A DNA stretch of 60,839 bases from the NCBI GenBank assembly GCA_017457155.1, contig JAFTHZ010000013.1, positions 1-60,839 of the forward strand. The letters are read 5' to 3'. The notes beneath the pieces were generated by a model. The model was not told the origin of the DNA and ran no database searches. It was given only the letters and a program-made list of their open reading frames with translations. The position numbers were made by a program, and so were the translations under genes. Positions 44,261-52,723 of the stretch are shown here, in pieces. Position 1 is the first letter of the stretch. The number at the start of each line of letters is the position of its first letter. This stretch comes from Ruminococcus sp. GTDB lineage: Bacteria; Bacillota; Clostridia; Oscillospirales; Acutalibacteraceae.

Positions 44261-44328
44261 AGAACCTCTACATTCCGCGAGTTCCGGAGCATTGAGGTAA
44301 CATTTATTAATAAAGGAGAATGCAAATT

Positions 44329-44802
44329 ATGCAGAAGACAAGACTGAAAAAATCCTTGTCCCTCATCCTTTGTATGGTGCTTATTGCGGCAACAGCACTC
44401 TTTGCATACGGATGCAGCGACAACAACACAACCCCCACAGAGCAGGACACAACAACAGCCGTCAGCCCAGAGACTACTACCTCTGCTGAGAACGACTCAA
44501 ACGTCCTGGGTGAGGGACAGCGATACTTCACCTTCACAGTAGTGGACGCAGAAGGCAATGAGGAAGTATTTGAGATCCACACAGACAAAGAGATAGTAGG
44601 CGAAGCTCTCACAGAGCTTGGACTTATCTCAGGAGAACAGGGCGACTATGGTCTGTATGTCAAAACCGTCAACGGAATCACCGTAGACTACGACACCGAC
44701 CAGAAGTACTGGGCTTTTTATGTGAATGACGAGTATGCCCTCTCAGGTGTAGACACAACTGAAATCGAGGATGGCGCCAGCTACTCCTTCAAGGTAGAGT
44801 AA
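44329..44802 (+). CDS. DUF4430 lipoprotein, probable corrinoid-binding surface protein
   Basis: 157 residues. A lipoprotein signal ends AYGC (about residue 30); a Thr/Glu-rich linker follows to about residue 60, then a DUF4430 domain (FTVVDAEGNEEVFEIHTD ... TVDYDTDQKYWAFYVNDEYALSGVDTT). DUF4430 is related to the beta domain of transcobalamin and intrinsic factor. Lying behind a cobalamin riboswitch and directly before an ECF S component, it probably captures corrinoid at the cell surface. AAAGGAG lies 10 bases before the chosen ATG; the ATG three codons earlier is too close to it. Confidence 0.87.
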   Translation: MQKTRLKKSLSLILCMVLIAATALFAYGCSDNNTTPTEQDTTTAVSPETTTSAENDSNVLGEGQRYFTFTVVDAEGNEEVFEIHTDKEIVGEALTELGLISGEQGDYGLYVKTVNGITVDYDTDQKYWAFYVNDEYALSGVDTTEIEDGASYSFKVE

Positions 44803-44804
44803 TC

Positions 44805-45320
44805 TTGAAGCTGAACGTCAAAGAGATTGTTATCTTCGGAATGCTGGGAGCTGTTATGTATGCCTCTGACCTGATGATGGAAGCATTCCCCAACATCCAT
44901 CTGCTGGGAGTCTTCATCATAGCAGAGACGGTAGTATACAGACAAAAGGCACTTTATCCTATCTATATATATGTACTGCTCAATGGACTTATGGCAGGGT
45001 TCTCCGCCTGGTGGGTTCCTTACCTGTATGTCTGGACTGTGCTTTGGGGTGCCACTATGCTCCTGCCTCAGAACCTTCCTGCTAAGGTACGTCCCGTTGT
45101 CTACACATTACTATGCGGTCTGCACGGATTTCTCTTTGGAATACTCTACGCTCCTGCACAGGCAATACTCTTCTCGCTGAGCTTTGAGGCTACCATCGCC
45201 TGGGTTATGGCGGGAATCCCCTTTGACCTTGTACACGGAGTCAGCAATCTTATCGCGGGACTTCTTATCTGCCCGCTCATATCCCTGCTCAAACGTGCAG
45301 AGAGAATCTCTCGAACATAA
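44805..45320 (+). CDS. ECF transporter S component, probably for cobalamin or a precursor
   Basis: 171 residues with six hydrophobic helices, the layout of energy-coupling-factor substrate-binding (S) components (start KEIVIFGMLGAVMYASDLMMEAFPNIHLLG). The EcfA/EcfA'/EcfT module is not nearby, as in group II systems that share it. The start is a TTG two bases after the lipoprotein stop; the next Met is 11 codons in. Corrinoid specificity is inferred from the riboswitch, and resembles CbrT-type transporters. Confidence 0.85.
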   Translation: MKLNVKEIVIFGMLGAVMYASDLMMEAFPNIHLLGVFIIAETVVYRQKALYPIYIYVLLNGLMAGFSAWWVPYLYVWTVLWGATMLLPQNLPAKVRPVVYTLLCGLHGFLFGILYAPAQAILFSLSFEATIAWVMAGIPFDLVHGVSNLIAGLLICPLISLLKRAERISRT

Positions 45321-45327
45321 AACACAA

Positions 45328-45355
45328 AGGTTGTCTGCAGCTTGCAGGCAACCTT
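45328..45355 (+). terminator. hairpin terminator after ECF S gene
   Basis: AAAGGTTG pairs with CAACCTTT, with an inner CTGCA/TGCAG stem, followed by CCTATTTTTT. Confidence 0.75.
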
Positions 45356-45386
45356 TCCTATTTTTTCACAGCCATATATAAATGCA

Positions 45387-45424
45387 AAAGAGCAGAGAGA
45401 CTAAACATCCCTCTGCTCTTTTGC
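45387..45424. terminator. second hairpin terminator
   Basis: AAAGAGCAGAG (45387-45397) pairs with CTCTGCTCTTT (45411-45421). It stands alone downstream of the first; no leftward gene ends here. Confidence 0.6.
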
Positions 45425-45506
45425 CGTATTCATAAAGAATACATATCGAGAAAATCTCGATGAAGTCAGGAACTATATTATAATACATAACCCTGAAAAA
45501 TTGAAC

Positions 45507-45642
45507 CCAAGTGGTATACTTGGTATGATTTCTGGTAAAATCTGCACTTTTTTCTAAAAAAACGTTGTCAACATACCAAGTTTACCAGAAAACGGTCGAT
45601 TTTTACCAGATCGATGTTTTCAGCCCTTTGTCAATATATAAT
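45507..45642 (+). promoter_or_regulatory. repeat-rich control region upstream of the PqqD-like gene
   Basis: The region holds the palindrome CCAAGTGGTATACTTGG (45507-45523), the inverted pair CTTGGTATG (45519-45527) / CATACCAAG (45572-45580), and TTCTGGTAAA (45530-45539) / TTTACCAGAA (45581-45590), plus a third TTTACCAGA (45602-45610). A TATAAT at 45637-45642 lies 28 bases before the gene. The nested pairs could form a large hairpin in RNA or bind a regulator cooperatively. Confidence 0.55.
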
Positions 45643-45670
45643 TACAGTAAAGAATTCAGGAGGTATTATT

Positions 45671-45937
45671 ATGAAAATAAAAGAAAATTTCATGCTTCGC
45701 AAGGTATCAGACACCTATGTTGTTGTTCCCATCGGCAGTGCAGTTGCATCCTTCAATGGTATGATCAATCTGAACGAGGTCGGAGCTTTTCTGTGGCAAC
45801 AGCTGGAGGAGGAAAACACCTTTGACAATGTTCTTCAGACCATGCTCTCAAAATACGATATTGACGAGGCAACCGCTAAATCGGACCTGGAAAGATTCAT
45901 AAGCCAACTGGAAGAAGCAAACCTTCTGAGCAGATAA
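45671..45937 (+). CDS. PqqD-like protein (peptide-recognition fold), orphan
   Basis: 88 residues: MKIKENFMLRKVSDTYVVVPIG, then NLNEVGAFLWQQLEE and a helical end with EEANLL, the pattern of PqqD family proteins. These winged-helix proteins bind precursor peptides of ribosomally made, modified peptides and hand them to a radical SAM enzyme. No such enzyme, precursor or transporter is adjacent. AGGAGG lies before ATG, and terminator hairpins flank it, so it is its own transcription unit. Confidence 0.85.
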   Translation: MKIKENFMLRKVSDTYVVVPIGSAVASFNGMINLNEVGAFLWQQLEEENTFDNVLQTMLSKYDIDEATAKSDLERFISQLEEANLLSR

Positions 45938-45943
45938 ACAATA

Positions 45944-45978
45944 ATCACGCTACCCCTACAAAGGATAGCGTGATTTCT
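45944..45978. terminator. bidirectional terminator between PqqD-like and MecA-like genes
   Basis: ATCACGCTA pairs with TAGCGTGAT, followed by TTCTTTATATTTT; it lies between two convergent genes. Confidence 0.75.
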
Positions 45979-46542
45979 TTATATTTTACTACTGATTATT
46001 TCCACGGCGTTAGGGGCACAAATAAGCTTTCCGCTCTCCCTGATTCTTGCAAGGTGAACCTTACTTATTGCTTTCTCGCGGGAAAACTGAAGCAGGATCC
46101 CCCGCACCCTCGCAGGTATAATCGGATAGTCAAACACCAGAAGAAATCTGTTGTCCTTCTGCCACAGGGAATTTCTCTGCAGAATATGTGGCAGATTTCT
46201 GAGGCTCTCTACTGCACAGAACAAGCTATCAATCTCATCAAAGCAGAAGCAGGGCCTTGTCTCTATCCTCTTGACCTTGTAGGTTTTTCGTCTTTTCTTC
46301 TTATCAACAAGAGTCACCAGTATGAGACAGCCGCTCTGATGTGGCAGAGCCTCCACAAGCACGGTCCCGTCAGCCCACACAATCCCTGTCTTGCTGCTGG
46401 CAAGACGCAACAGCCTCAGAAGCACCTTACGGCTATGATCGCTGTGCATACTCATAGTATCAAAGCTCAGGGAAAAGTCCCTCATATCTTCATTACAAAG
46501 GGAGATCAGGACCTTTGTAGTATCAAGCTGTTCGATAGTCAT
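45979..46542 (-). CDS. MecA-like adaptor protein
   Basis: 187 residues. The N-terminus MTIEQLDTTKVLISLCNEDMRDFSLSFDTMS and the C-terminal half (LFCAVESLRNL, RVRGILLQFSREKA) resemble MecA/YpbH adaptors that deliver substrates to ClpC for degradation. It is shorter than Bacillus MecA (about 218) because the acidic linker is reduced. No partner ClpC gene is here. AAGGAGG precedes ATG. Confidence 0.7.
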   Translation of the reverse strand: MTIEQLDTTKVLISLCNEDMRDFSLSFDTMSMHSDHSRKVLLRLLRLASSKTGIVWADGTVLVEALPHQSGCLILVTLVDKKKRRKTYKVKRIETRPCFCFDEIDSLFCAVESLRNLPHILQRNSLWQKDNRFLLVFDYPIIPARVRGILLQFSREKAISKVHLARIRESGKLICAPNAVEIISSKI

Positions 46543-46638
46543 CGGTCAACCCTCCTTATGAGTCTCCTATATAACATACTATTCAAACAGATTGTACTTT
46601 GCAAGTGAATATTTCTGGTTGGAAATTATAACTTACTG

Positions 46639-46667
46639 TTGAAAATACCTCGTCTCCGTGATAAAAT
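46639..46667 (+). promoter_or_regulatory. promoter of the cytoplasmic GH13 gene
   Basis: TTGAAA (46639-46644), 17-base spacer and TAAAAT (46662-46667). Confidence 0.6.
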
Positions 46668-46707
46668 GTGAGTGTATAATTAATCTTAATTCAAGGAGGA
46701 ATCCACT

Positions 46708-48258
46708 ATGCCTCAGTGGCTCAAAAATGCAGTTTTTTATGAGATTTATCCCCAGAGTTTCTACGATACCAACGGCGACGGAATCGGTGACCTGCAGGGT
46801 ATTATAGAGAAGCTCCCCTACGTCAAGTCTCTGGGTTGTAATGCTCTTTGGCTAAACCCCGTATACGACTCCCCCTTTATGGATGCAGGCTACGATGTTC
46901 GCAACCACAAGCAGGTTGCTGCCAGATATGGCACCAACGATGATATGAAGCGTCTGCTGGATGCTGCTCACAGCATGGGCATCAAGGTGCTTCTTGATCT
47001 GGTTCCCGGCCACACATCTGACACGAACCCCTGGTTCCAGCAGGCAAAGAAAGCCGAGAAAAGCGAGTTCAGCAACCGTTATATCTTCACAAATTCTGTC
47101 TGGGATGCTCCCTCTGAGTATCGTCTCATGTGCGGTATCTGTGAGAGAGACGGCAACTATCTTGTCAACTACTTCTCCTCTCAGCCTGCTCTTAACTACG
47201 GCTTTGATGAGATCACTCATCCCAACTGGCAGCTCCCCTGTGACCACCCCGACTGTATCGCCACCGCCGAAGCACTCAAGGATATTATGAGATTCTGGCT
47301 GGATATGGGTGCTGACGGATTCCGCGTAGACATGGCAGACTCTCTGGTCAAGAACGACAAGGAGAAATACGCCACCGCAAAGATCTGGAAAGACGTCAGA
47401 GAGATGATGGACAAGGATTATCCCGAGGCAGCTTTGGTTGCCGAGTGGTGCTATCCCGAGCGCGCTATCAAGGACGCAGGCTTCCACATGGACTTCTATC
47501 TTGATCACTACGGCAACGGCTATTCAAAGCTGTTCAGATATCTTGACGAGAACAGCGTCAACCACGCCTTCTTCCACAGAAGCGGCAAGGGTAACATCAT
47601 GGACTTTCTTGATGAGTATCTGCCTGCATACAACCTGACAAAGGATCTGGGCTATATCTCCTTCATGACAAATAACCACGATATGCCCAGAGCTACTCAC
47701 TATATGGACAAGGAGACCATCAAGCTCACTCATGTTATGATGTTCACCATGCCCGGTGTTCCCTTCCTCTACTACGGTGATGAGCTGGGTATGCGCTATC
47801 AGCAGGAGCTGGTCAGCAAAGAGGGCGGCTATTCCCGCACAGGCAGCCGTACACCTATGCAGTGGGATTCAACCCCCAACATGGGATTCTCCACCGCTGA
47901 TGCCGCTGAGCTTTATCTGCCTGTTGACTCACAGGAGGGCGCTCCCACTGTTGAGAATCAGAAAGACGACGCACAGAGCATCTTCAAGGTTGTCACAGAT
48001 ATCATCCGACTCCGTCACGAGAATCCTCAGCTTGGCAATGAGTCCGACTTTGAGGTTGTATACGCACAGAAGGACAAGTACCCCTTCGCATATCGTCGCG
48101 GCGACTTCGTAGTATTCCTCAATCCTTCCGCAAATGACGAGACCATTCCCTTCGCAGAGAATGTGAAGGAGAATGTCTACACCATCGGCAACGTAACCTT
48201 CGCTGATGATCAGGTTACTGTCGGCGCATCTTCCTGCGCAATCATCCGCACAAAATAA
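46708..48258 (+). CDS. cytoplasmic GH13 alpha-glucosidase-type enzyme
   Basis: 516 residues without a signal peptide. The barrel starts AVFYEIYPQSFYDTNGDGIGDLQGI, typical of the oligo-1,6-glucosidase/trehalose-6-phosphate hydrolase group. The catalytic triad is Asp208 (GFRVDMAD), Glu246 (VAEW) and Asp325 (NNHD). It should cleave alpha-glucosidic bonds in short imported maltodextrins or isomaltose-type sugars; linkage cannot be fixed by reading. AAGGAGG before ATG. A terminator with a run of T lies downstream. Confidence 0.9.
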   Translation: MPQWLKNAVFYEIYPQSFYDTNGDGIGDLQGIIEKLPYVKSLGCNALWLNPVYDSPFMDAGYDVRNHKQVAARYGTNDDMKRLLDAAHSMGIKVLLDLVPGHTSDTNPWFQQAKKAEKSEFSNRYIFTNSVWDAPSEYRLMCGICERDGNYLVNYFSSQPALNYGFDEITHPNWQLPCDHPDCIATAEALKDIMRFWLDMGADGFRVDMADSLVKNDKEKYATAKIWKDVREMMDKDYPEAALVAEWCYPERAIKDAGFHMDFYLDHYGNGYSKLFRYLDENSVNHAFFHRSGKGNIMDFLDEYLPAYNLTKDLGYISFMTNNHDMPRATHYMDKETIKLTHVMMFTMPGVPFLYYGDELGMRYQQELVSKEGGYSRTGSRTPMQWDSTPNMGFSTADAAELYLPVDSQEGAPTVENQKDDAQSIFKVVTDIIRLRHENPQLGNESDFEVVYAQKDKYPFAYRRGDFVVFLNPSANDETIPFAENVKENVYTIGNVTFADDQVTVGASSCAIIRTK

Positions 48259-48276
48259 TATCGCTGTTTTTTCGGA

Positions 48277-48308
48277 GCACTCTGACTATTCAGGGTGCTC
48301 TTTTTTTC
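48277..48308 (+). terminator. terminator of the cytoplasmic GH13 gene
   Basis: AGCACTCTGA pairs with TCAGGGTGCT around a 4-base loop (one G-T pair), followed by CTTTTTTT. Confidence 0.8.
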
Positions 48309-48314
48309 ATATGC

Positions 48315-48343
48315 TTGAAAAGGAAGTCGGAAAATGATATTAT
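48315..48343 (+). promoter_or_regulatory. promoter of the 573-residue protein gene
   Basis: TTGAAA (48315-48320), 17-base spacer, TATTAT (48338-48343), directly before the ribosome-binding site AAGGTGG. Confidence 0.6.
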
Positions 48344-48358
48344 AAAAAAGGTGGTAAT

Positions 48359-50080
48359 ATGAACATTGCAGGCATTGATATGGAATATGTGGAGCTCTTC
48401 AGTCTGAGCTACACCACAGCAAAGAAGGTTTTCAATACGGAGCCCTCAGAAGCGCCCCCTAAACTTCAGCATAAAATCAGAAAATGGGTCAGCAAAAACT
48501 ATATGTCGGGCACTCGCCTTCCGGGCGATGTGATGAAATATACTGACAAAGCTGTCTCTGATGAATTTTTCATAGAATTTCTGAAGTCATGCTTCACCCT
48601 CATAAATGAAAAACATAAAGCACAGAAAGAAAAAATCGACAGATATACTGTCTCACTTGACACTTCAACTAAAGAGGCCATTGAGACTTTGTTTCAGGAA
48701 AAAACTATTTTTGGGGACGATATCTGCAGAGATAGAGAAAACATTAAGCTATGCGTAGATGATAGTCCGGGTTACTGTCAATCCCTAATTCTTCATAAGG
48801 CATCTGAATTACCTTTGATATCTAACAATGAATATGACTACCTTATCTTCAAGGATATAGACCTCAACGATTCCAAATATGTATTAACAGGGGATATCGG
48901 AGTCTTTGACGAGGACAAAGTCCTTCCATTCTCTATTTCTTGTGCTGACATAAAGCTCGAAACCAAGGTATACAAAGCTGATGAAATGCAGCTTTATGCC
49001 TCCCCTTGGGACAATCTATCAGCTCTTGCAAATGTTATTTTAGATAAATTTACTATTTCCGATGAGTTTCTGAACAAAAAGGAAAAGGAACTGCTCCCTT
49101 TGGTAGTTGAAATATGCAAGCTCTTTCATTTCACAAATGTTCCCGAGGAACCATCAGACGAGGGCTTCCCTGTTCTAAAGGCCTATATCAACAAATACAG
49201 ATATAACGATCTCTCAGAGCTTTTAGAAAAAGCAGAAAAACACTTCCGAAAGAAAAAAAATCGCCCTCACATTCTTTCTCAGCTTTACAACGAGCTTAAT
49301 AATGTCCTGTATGAACCTCTGTGGAGGGAGTTGTATGGTAAGTTCACTGCATCTCAAGCAGACTACCCTTCTAAGGTAAGAGAGAAATATGCTGACGAAA
49401 CCCTCAGACATCTTCGCAAAGAGATTACACAGCTTTTGCATCACCACGGATATACAGGAGAGTATCCCGACTTTATAAAGACAGGTTCAATAGCCCGTCC
49501 TCGCCTTGCGCACTCCTATGAAACCACTTACATTGTCGGTAATGAGAAGAATGCAAGGTTTCATATTCACTGTAGTGAGGTAGACTTTAACGGACACCTG
49601 ATGGTGGAATTTCTCTGTGGCACAGAACTTCTGCATAATGGCGAAACCGCCGGGGACATTTATTCCTGCACCTTCAATGCCAAGGGTCGAAGGATATTCA
49701 ACAGCGTACTCTATGAACACGAGTATGCTAAAGAAGGAGAAATTGCTTCAGACAATCTCTCGGAGCGAGTCGGCATAGCTGTCAAAAAAGCTCAACTCAT
49801 AAAACTAACCAAAGAAGAAAGAACCAGTCTCGGAGAGACAAATTCTGTTGCTGATGGAGCATTATTCCTCTCTGTGTTCATCATCATGGGAGGACTCTTT
49901 GGAGTTTTTATGACCTTGGGACTTATGCTTGTCTCTATATTAATTGCGACAATCTTCGGACTTGTGCAAGAGATCCCTTCGCTATTCGCAGACATGCCCT
50001 GGTGGCTTATATTTTTGGCCTCGTGGGGAATGTTCGGCATTACAATGGGAGTCCTAACTTTACTTGCAAAAAGAAAATAA
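48359..50080 (+). CDS. unrecognised 573-residue protein with C-terminal membrane anchor
   Basis: No signal peptide. About 500 residues are hydrophilic, with helical stretches rich in Lys and Glu in the middle (LLEKAEKHFRKKKN) and a His-rich stretch (THE 'LLHHHGYTGEYPDF' and 'ARFHIHCSEVDF' segments). Two hydrophobic helices follow at about 500-530 and 545-565 (LFLSVFIIMGGLFGVFMTLGL; WWLIFLASWGMFGITMGVL), ending in KRK. The topology suggests a cytoplasmic domain held to the membrane. Its base composition is more AT-rich than its neighbours, a possible sign of transfer. It loosely recalls clostridial DUF3878-type proteins, but this is not secure. Confidence 0.8.
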   Translation: MNIAGIDMEYVELFSLSYTTAKKVFNTEPSEAPPKLQHKIRKWVSKNYMSGTRLPGDVMKYTDKAVSDEFFIEFLKSCFTLINEKHKAQKEKIDRYTVSLDTSTKEAIETLFQEKTIFGDDICRDRENIKLCVDDSPGYCQSLILHKASELPLISNNEYDYLIFKDIDLNDSKYVLTGDIGVFDEDKVLPFSISCADIKLETKVYKADEMQLYASPWDNLSALANVILDKFTISDEFLNKKEKELLPLVVEICKLFHFTNVPEEPSDEGFPVLKAYINKYRYNDLSELLEKAEKHFRKKKNRPHILSQLYNELNNVLYEPLWRELYGKFTASQADYPSKVREKYADETLRHLRKEITQLLHHHGYTGEYPDFIKTGSIARPRLAHSYETTYIVGNEKNARFHIHCSEVDFNGHLMVEFLCGTELLHNGETAGDIYSCTFNAKGRRIFNSVLYEHEYAKEGEIASDNLSERVGIAVKKAQLIKLTKEERTSLGETNSVADGALFLSVFIIMGGLFGVFMTLGLMLVSILIATIFGLVQEIPSLFADMPWWLIFLASWGMFGITMGVLTLLAKRK

Positions 50081-50084
50081 AACA

Positions 50085-50121
50085 CAAAACGGACATCGTA
50101 ATTGATGTCCGTTTTCTTTTT
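50085..50121. terminator. bidirectional terminator
   Basis: AAAACGGACATC pairs with GATGTCCGTTTT around a 6-base loop, T-rich after it. It separates the 573-residue gene from the convergent spoIIE. Confidence 0.85.
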
Positions 50122-50134
50122 CATATATCCTCCT

Positions 50135-52468
50135 TCACGCTGCGTTGTGGGTCAGCCTCATGGCTATCACCGAGATATCATCGTCGTAGCCGTCGTTGCG
50201 TCTTTTTATGGCTTCGTTCACAACAATGGAGGCAAAATCCTGGGCGGAGGTTTCATCCCAGCCTCTGATTATGTCTTCCAGCCAGCTGTCGTCCGACTGG
50301 ACTGCGCCATCTGACACCATCAGTATGACATCCCCCTCATGAAGGGTAACGTTGTCCTTGGAGAATTTCACCTCATTTAGTATACCTACCGGCAAAGACG
50401 CAAACTCTCTGCGTTGCACCCTGCCTCCTCTCCTGATATATGTTACGGGAGCTCCTGCCTTCATTATGCCAACCTTGCCTGTAAACAGGTTTATATCCGC
50501 TACATCCAGAGTGGCCAGAGACTCCTCCTCGCTCTTTATCATCAGGGAAGAGTTCACCACCGACAGCGCACAATCATAAGAGATTCCCGCTTTGATAAGC
50601 TTTGTGAGAACACTGACCGCCATATTGGAGTCCACGGCCGCCGCGCCGCCTGTGCCCATTCCGTCGCTGATAACAGCAACCATACTGCCTGCTCCGTTCA
50701 TAAAGTAATTGAGACAATCACCACACAGATTGCCGCCTCCTGCTATGTGCTGTGATGAGCCGATCTCCACATCGTATACGGACAGCTCGGACATTACCAT
50801 CCGTATCCGATCCACAGCCACGCTCTCCGTCGCACGCTCAAACCTCCTTCCGCAACAACGGGCTACTGTATGCTGAATTTCTCTGCTGTTATACTCTGAC
50901 TTTTTGCTGACCGCTAGCTCAAGCTCCACTGTCATTTTCTTGCAGCGGTCGATCCTGCAGGTGCAATCCACAACCACCACACCACGGCCACGAAGCTCAC
51001 CTATGATCCGCTCGGCACTTTCTGTGTCCAGATAATCACACACATCCAGCTCCTCCGAAAGGTCCTCAAGCATAGTGCTGAGCCCTGAGAACTGACCTGC
51101 TACCACAGACCTCACATGAGTTATCCGTCGCTGTGCCGCCAGGGATGCCAGATACTCCTTATAGCTCTCATTTATACTGCCTGCAAGCTCTGTCTGCTTG
51201 CAGCATTTTTTTGTAAATCTCTCGTCTATGGTCCTGTCATCAACAAAGCCCTGTTTTTTCAGCACCTGAGTCAGACGGCCGAAGTCATCCTTTGTCACCT
51301 CCTTTTGCTTGTCCCAGCAGTAGACTCTTAGCCCACAGCTTTTGCAGGTCGAGCGGGCTGCATTCTCATATATGGAAAACTCAGACGAAGCATCACACCT
51401 TTCCTGAAGTTTCTGAGAAACTGTGCTGACGCACTCTGTCACTCCTTCCAGAGCCTTTGCCGCATGAGACAACCGCATGGTCACATTCCGCCGCATGGCT
51501 TCGCTGTGAGCCCTGCTGGGTGTAGGCATAAACGCTGCTCTGATAGTGCTGCCAAAATCCGAGGGAATCAACATAAAAACTCCTGTAGCAAAAAGGCACT
51601 CTATAAACAGGCATAATATTAGTCTGCTATTCCCACTAGACAAGGACATCACCATACTGCATAGAGTGAACACCGCCCCTACAGGAAGCTTACCCATAGC
51701 CGCAAATAAACCTCCCACCAATCCACCGAAGGCATATCCCCCTGTGAGAAAAGCCATCTGGGATGAACCGATTCCAAACACTACTCCCGTAGCAACCCCG
51801 CTGATACTTCCCCCTGTCACTCCGCCATATCTGGCACAGAGCAGCACCGTCAGCACAGCCAGCATCCTGCCAAGGGATACTCCGAAGAAACTCACCGACC
51901 CAAAGGAAAGCATAAGTATGCAGAAGGATATGACCAGACATGCCACCTCCTGCTGAGAGAGGCCGTTGATTCCTGTACGTGATGAGGCAAGCTGGGAGCT
52001 TCGGCGGATAAAGTACGCCGCAGCCGCAGATATGATCGCCTCCACCATACACAATCCAAGCTGTGACATTCTGCTTGTGCTTACAAACAGCAGAGCGACA
52101 CCTGTTGCAATCATAGGAATAAATGCCACTGAAGGAGCAAACAGGCTGTGGTCTCTGATTTTTCTGATATCATTCATCAGCCACTTCAATGCTCCGATAG
52201 AAAGCACCACAGCAATATACCGAAAAGCATCTGAGGGCGAAAGTAATATGTAACCCAGAGCACTCCCCAGCACAGACACGGCGGTAAACTTCTGCGGGAC
52301 TGCCGCCACAAAAGATGCGCCGAAGGGCGACAGCTCACCAAGCACTGCACCCCGAGACACAATCACACCCAGCACGAAGTAAACAGCCCGGATCACAACC
52401 TCCTTCACCAGCACCGAGAACTTCAGATCATCCGTGTTTTTTCTTTTTATACTTCTTGTTGCTTCCAT
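50135..52468 (-). CDS. spoIIE: stage II sporulation protein E (SpoIIE)
   Basis: 777 residues. The N-terminal half has about ten transmembrane helices, the middle is a soluble region with Cys pairs (CKSCGLRVYCW), and the C-terminus is a PP2C phosphatase (ISDGMGTGGAA ... ILMVSDGA ... DDISVIAMRL) with its metal-binding Asp residues. SpoIIE dephosphorylates SpoIIAA and so activates sigma-F in the forespore. It suggests the organism can sporulate or retains part of the pathway. Monocistronic, with a short ribosome-binding site (GGAC) before ATG. Confidence 0.93.
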   Translation of the reverse strand: MEATRSIKRKNTDDLKFSVLVKEVVIRAVYFVLGVIVSRGAVLGELSPFGASFVAAVPQKFTAVSVLGSALGYILLSPSDAFRYIAVVLSIGALKWLMNDIRKIRDHSLFAPSVAFIPMIATGVALLFVSTSRMSQLGLCMVEAIISAAAAYFIRRSSQLASSRTGINGLSQQEVACLVISFCILMLSFGSVSFFGVSLGRMLAVLTVLLCARYGGVTGGSISGVATGVVFGIGSSQMAFLTGGYAFGGLVGGLFAAMGKLPVGAVFTLCSMVMSLSSGNSRLILCLFIECLFATGVFMLIPSDFGSTIRAAFMPTPSRAHSEAMRRNVTMRLSHAAKALEGVTECVSTVSQKLQERCDASSEFSIYENAARSTCKSCGLRVYCWDKQKEVTKDDFGRLTQVLKKQGFVDDRTIDERFTKKCCKQTELAGSINESYKEYLASLAAQRRITHVRSVVAGQFSGLSTMLEDLSEELDVCDYLDTESAERIIGELRGRGVVVVDCTCRIDRCKKMTVELELAVSKKSEYNSREIQHTVARCCGRRFERATESVAVDRIRMVMSELSVYDVEIGSSQHIAGGGNLCGDCLNYFMNGAGSMVAVISDGMGTGGAAAVDSNMAVSVLTKLIKAGISYDCALSVVNSSLMIKSEEESLATLDVADINLFTGKVGIMKAGAPVTYIRRGGRVQRREFASLPVGILNEVKFSKDNVTLHEGDVILMVSDGAVQSDDSWLEDIIRGWDETSAQDFASIVVNEAIKRRNDGYDDDISVIAMRLTHNAA

Positions 52469-52632
52469 ATTCAGCCGTCCTTTTCTCTTCCTGTCAGGAA
52501 AGCAATTCTGATTGCTTGTCCTTTGCTACAGCCTCATTATAGCTTTTGCAACAGAATAGATTTGTCGGGCTTTGAATGGATATTATGAGAAGCTTTTGTA
52601 AGAAAAACGCAACATTCCCATAAACATAAAAC

Positions 52633-52657
52633 AAGGGCAGACAAGCTGTCTGCCCTT
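52633..52657 (-). terminator. terminator of the amylase gene
   Basis: AAGGGCAGACA pairs with TGTCTGCCCTT around a 3-base loop, followed on the minus strand by GTTTTATG. Confidence 0.75.
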
Positions 52658-52723
52658 GGATTAGTATGGGTTAATATTTATTATTTCAGCGAATGTTCCG
52701 ATTATTTTGTCAGAACAGATTTC

